A stretch of 64,000 bases of DNA from Alphaproteobacteria bacterium (GTDB lineage: Bacteria; Pseudomonadota; Alphaproteobacteria; Caulobacterales; Caulobacteraceae). The notes beneath the pieces were generated by a model. That model was not told where the DNA came from. It was given only the letters and a program-made list of their open reading frames with translations, and did no database searches. Below are positions 62,148-64,000 of this stretch, piece after piece; position 1 is the first letter of the stretch; each line of letters starts with the position of its first letter. The DNA lies in contig JANYET010000045.1 of assembly GCA_025359785.1 (NCBI GenBank), positions 1-64,000 of the forward strand, given 5' to 3'. Made by a program: the position numbers and the translations under genes.

Positions 62148-62307
62148 GGGGCCAATCCATGTTGTGGCCCGGTTCGGCTTTGAGCGCTGGGGTTGTAACC
62201 GGGGACCACTATCGACATATTGCCGTAGAGGTTCTTCGCTCGGGGGCCAAATCCCGGGGGTTGAACTTGGGGCCAAGAGCGGTTGCCGCCGCCTTCGGTC
62301 CGATTCG

Positions 62308-62382
62308 TGGATGGGGGCCCCGGATTCGGACCGGGATTACCGCAGCTGTAAACAGGGCGTCCTACCGTTAGACGAGCCCCCA
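62308..62382 (-). tRNA. tRNA-like sequence, probably a pseudo-tRNA (anticodon position UAC)
   Basis: 75 nucleotides with every segment of canonical length and an encoded CCA. The acceptor pairs TGGGGGC with GCCCCCA, the D-arm GTCT/GGAC and the T-arm CCCGG-TCCGAAT-CCGGG are intact. The anticodon stem CCCTG/CTGCG has two mismatches of five and the discriminator base is T. The body looks like tRNA-Gln, but the loop TTTACAG would give anticodon UAC (Val). It is most likely a decayed or mobile-element-borne tRNA. Confidence 0.5.
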
Positions 62383-62452
62383 CCACCTCCTCTTCTCCGG
62401 CCCGTCTGCGTGGTGCGCAGGCGGGCTTTTCGTTGAGTCGATGCCCTAATAT

Positions 62453-62464
62453 CGCAAATTTGCG
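62453..62464. promoter_or_regulatory. Palindrome upstream of the toxin-antitoxin genes
   Basis: CGCAAATTTGCG, a perfect 12-base palindrome 51 bases before the toxin start. A further ATCGCAAA half-site lies at about 62495-62502. Such sites are the usual targets of the Xre-type antitoxin. Between them lies TTGAAA-16-TATACT, which abuts the GTG start. Confidence 0.45.
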
Positions 62465-62515
62465 CTAGGTCTGCAAGACGATTTTCCTTGAAAAATCGCA
62501 AAAAAGAGATATACT

Positions 62516-62914
62516 GTGCCGGTCTTATGGGCCTTCCGCCATTACGTTGACGCGAACGGCGATAGCCCGGTGAAGGACACGTATGATGGCGGCTCGGCGC
62601 AGCTCAGAGCGCGGTTCCAGTCGCGGATACGGACACTGGCGAGCCTGCCGCTCGACCAGTGGAATGAGAACTATCGAAAGTCGTTGAAGGGTGACTGCGC
62701 GGGTCTGGATGAACTGCGATTCCTGGCGGACAATGTTCAACAGCGTCCACTTGGATTTCGCTCGGGAGATGCAGAATTTACATTGCTCTATTGGGCGACT
62801 GAGAAGGGCGGGAGGTTCGTTCCTCTATCCGCCTGCGAGAAGGCCTTGGCAAACAAGTCGAAGATATTGCGTAACGGGAAGCTGAAACATGACCTTTGGT
62901 TTGTCCTCGAGTGA
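62516..62914 (+). CDS. RelE/HigB-type toxin (Gp49-like)
   Basis: 132 residues from a GTG. The core matches the phage-Gp49/HigB-like group: A-N-G-D-S-P-V-K-D, L-A-S-L-P, then L-D-E-L-R-F-L, and F-T-L-L-Y-W-A-T, ending S-K-I-L-R-N-G-K-L. Likely an mRNA interferase that cuts message at the ribosome; catalytic residues vary and cannot be assigned. Toxin-first order with a 26-base overlap onto the antitoxin gene is typical of higBA. Less GC-rich than the chromosome. Confidence 0.72.
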   Translation: MPVLWAFRHYVDANGDSPVKDTYDGGSAQLRARFQSRIRTLASLPLDQWNENYRKSLKGDCAGLDELRFLADNVQQRPLGFRSGDAEFTLLYWATEKGGRFVPLSACEKALANKSKILRNGKLKHDLWFVLE

Positions 62915-63389
62915 GGAGCTTATCCGCCAGCTGAGCGACAAGGAGTTTCGCGACGAGTTTGTCGCCGACCAGGTCCGCTCGCGCATCGCATTGATGATCC
63001 GCGCGCTACGAGAGGAGAGAGGGCTGTCGCAGTCCGAGCTCGGTCGTTGCGCCGGAAAGCCCCAGAACGTCGTTTCTCGTCTTGAGAACCCCGACTATGG
63101 CAAGGAGTCACTTCAAACACTCCTTGAGATGGCGGCGGCCTTTGACCTGCCACTGCTGGTGGATATTCCCGAATGGGATGATTGGCTTGAGCGAACCCGC
63201 CAAGTCGATAAGAGCATGCTTGCGAGAACTAGCTTTAACGCGGGCCTGTTCGTTCAGCAGGCCAAAGAAAACAAGGCGTCGTTGCTGAATGGGAAATTGA
63301 CAAAACTGCGCGGCAACGGCCCCATAACCGGCTCAAATGGCGGCGAAAAAATTGTTGGAGATGGCAATCTTAGGCTCGTCGGAACTTGA
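62889..63389 (+). CDS. Xre-type antitoxin with long C-terminal tail
   Basis: 166 residues. The helix-turn-helix is E-R-G-L-S-Q-S-E-L-G-R-C-A-G, then V-V-S-R-L-E-N (about residues 40-75). About 60 extra C-terminal residues (L-L-V-D-I-P-E-W and a polar tail) are longer than most HigA proteins. It overlaps the toxin by 26 bases and shares TTGA with the next gene's start, so all three genes are translationally coupled. It should bind and neutralise the toxin and repress the operon. Confidence 0.75.
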   Translation: MTFGLSSSEELIRQLSDKEFRDEFVADQVRSRIALMIRALREERGLSQSELGRCAGKPQNVVSRLENPDYGKESLQTLLEMAAAFDLPLLVDIPEWDDWLERTRQVDKSMLARTSFNAGLFVQQAKENKASLLNGKLTKLRGNGPITGSNGGEKIVGDGNLRLVGT

Positions 63390-63868
63390 CTGATATCACG
63401 TGGCCTAGCCCCTTCGGATATACCGATTTCTGCGACGATATACGTCATGAAATCAATGGGAAGGTCACTCTGGTCGGAATATACGCCGCTGAACTTAGCG
63501 TATATGGACAAGTTCCTGCGGTTATTCCGAAATTGATGCTAGCGATACATTATTTTGAGCGCCATGAGGAGGCGTCTACCCCACTGCAACTTCGTGTGTT
63601 CCTTCCGGATGATCCAGAGGATGCGCCATCTCAGTCCGTGGATATCCCGCCGCGCGAATACGCCGCGCTGCCCCCTACAGACGAAGACCTGCGAGCGGCG
63701 ATGAATTTCGCACTTCAGATATCGCCGCTGATTGTCACAAAGTCGGGATTGATCAAGGTCCGAATGGTGCGCGGGGACGATACAATTAGACTTGGCTCGC
63801 TTCGCGTTAAGCTGCTTACCGAAGCAGAGGCGATCGCCGCAGGACTGATCCAGGCCCCGGCAATTTAG
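63386..63868 (+). CDS. Unknown protein coupled to the toxin-antitoxin pair (DUF6941-like)
   Basis: 160 residues from a TTG whose TTGA overlaps the antitoxin stop. F-C-D-D-I-R-H-E-I-N-G-K-V-T-L-V-G-I-Y-A-A-E-L resembles the opening of DUF6941 proteins found near mobile genes. The remainder is beta-rich, with no motif I can assign. Coupling suggests a third component of the toxin-antitoxin operon, such as a chaperone-like or effector protein, but it may be independent. Confidence 0.6.
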   Translation: MTDITWPSPFGYTDFCDDIRHEINGKVTLVGIYAAELSVYGQVPAVIPKLMLAIHYFERHEEASTPLQLRVFLPDDPEDAPSQSVDIPPREYAALPPTDEDLRAAMNFALQISPLIVTKSGLIKVRMVRGDDTIRLGSLRVKLLTEAEAIAAGLIQAPAI

Positions 63869-64000
63869 GACACCTCAAGTCCGAACTTAGGACAATGGCG
63901 GTCAAAGACGGACAACACCAACCACCCGGGAGGCTCCAGAGCTTCCACGATGGTGACGGATTTCTTCGGCTTAGGCGGCGGCCGTCTGCTTGATATGACA
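63869..64000. other. Right-edge spacer with a possible minus-strand CDS end
   Basis: 132 bases. On the minus strand the last codons visible (C-H-I-K-Q-T-A-A-A then TAA at 63971-63973) could be the C-terminus of a gene whose body is outside the window. Nothing else is supported. Confidence 0.3.

Larger units (their letters stand above)
61933..62515. other. Gene-poor junction of lower GC content
   Basis: 583 bases holding a transposase-like remnant (62028-62147), a defective tRNA-like sequence (62308-62382) and the palindrome and AT-rich promoter zone of the toxin-antitoxin genes (62453-62515). I see no intact gene in the remainder. Confidence 0.6.

Noticed and set aside
1..64000. CRISPR arrays, rRNA operons, riboswitches, phage structural genes
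   Set aside because: I looked for regularly spaced repeats, rRNA cores, B12/TPP/SAM-type leader motifs and phage structural genes and saw none.
63971..64000. Minus-strand coding end at the right edge
   Set aside because: Only nine codons are visible, too few to assign a gene, so it is listed only inside the edge note.

Overview
The window is 64 kb of GC-rich (roughly 68-70 %) alphaproteobacterial chromosome. The mix of genes points to Caulobacterales, most likely a Phenylobacterium-like strain: paired small acyl-CoA dehydrogenases, many secreted peptidases and esterases, DUF6152/DUF6644 proteins, a PEP-CTERM protein, a lone FlgC-like protein, and intergenic repeats of the kind seen in sphingomonads and Caulobacterales. 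The genus is an inference; there is no rRNA gene here to settle it.

Layout. 0-26 kb is a catabolic and periplasmic-hydrolase region: a partial SDR, two S9 peptidases, an M28 peptidase, an amidase, an acyl-CoA dehydrogenase pair, a sorbosone-dehydrogenase-like lipoprotein, a TetR/hydrolase insertion, an amidohydrolase, tandem VOC proteins, an N-terminal-nucleophile acylase, a TonB receptor, an SDR-thiolase pair, a PEP-CTERM protein, an AraC regulator and MsrC.

25.8-46.2 kb carries two electron-transfer gene sets. On the plus strand (27.0-32.1 kb) lie a three-part fusion (flavoprotein, two cyclic-nucleotide-binding domains, four-cluster ferredoxin), a membrane cytochrome-b-like protein and an FHA-domain decahaem cytochrome. 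They are followed by a CpdA-like phosphodiesterase, and a divergent CcmI-like cytochrome maturation gene lies upstream. On the minus strand (46.2 to 37.1 kb) lie a pentahaem cytochrome, a lipoprotein with two GlcG/HbpS domains, an outer-membrane beta-barrel and a large decahaem protein with C-terminal LVIVD repeats. A 2-hydroxycarboxylate-type transporter, a secreted hydrolase and a secreted protein of unknown function lie upstream on the same strand. I infer that together they make a route for electrons from a cytoplasmic donor or the quinone pool through the periplasm to the outer membrane, possibly gated by cyclic nucleotide and by a phosphopeptide-type FHA sensor. This is the most interesting content of the window.

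46.4-61.9 kb is a second accessory-metabolism region: HxlR, a DsbA-family isomerase, nitronate monooxygenase, an SDR with substituted catalytic residues, tRNA-Ile2(CAU), SIMPL, lipoproteins, a beta-lactamase-fold esterase, a DUF6644 pair and a DUF6152 gene with a strong terminator. 61.9-64 kb is visibly less GC-rich and looks mobile: a transposase N-terminal remnant, a defective tRNA-like sequence, a RelE/XRE toxin-antitoxin pair and a small coupled gene.
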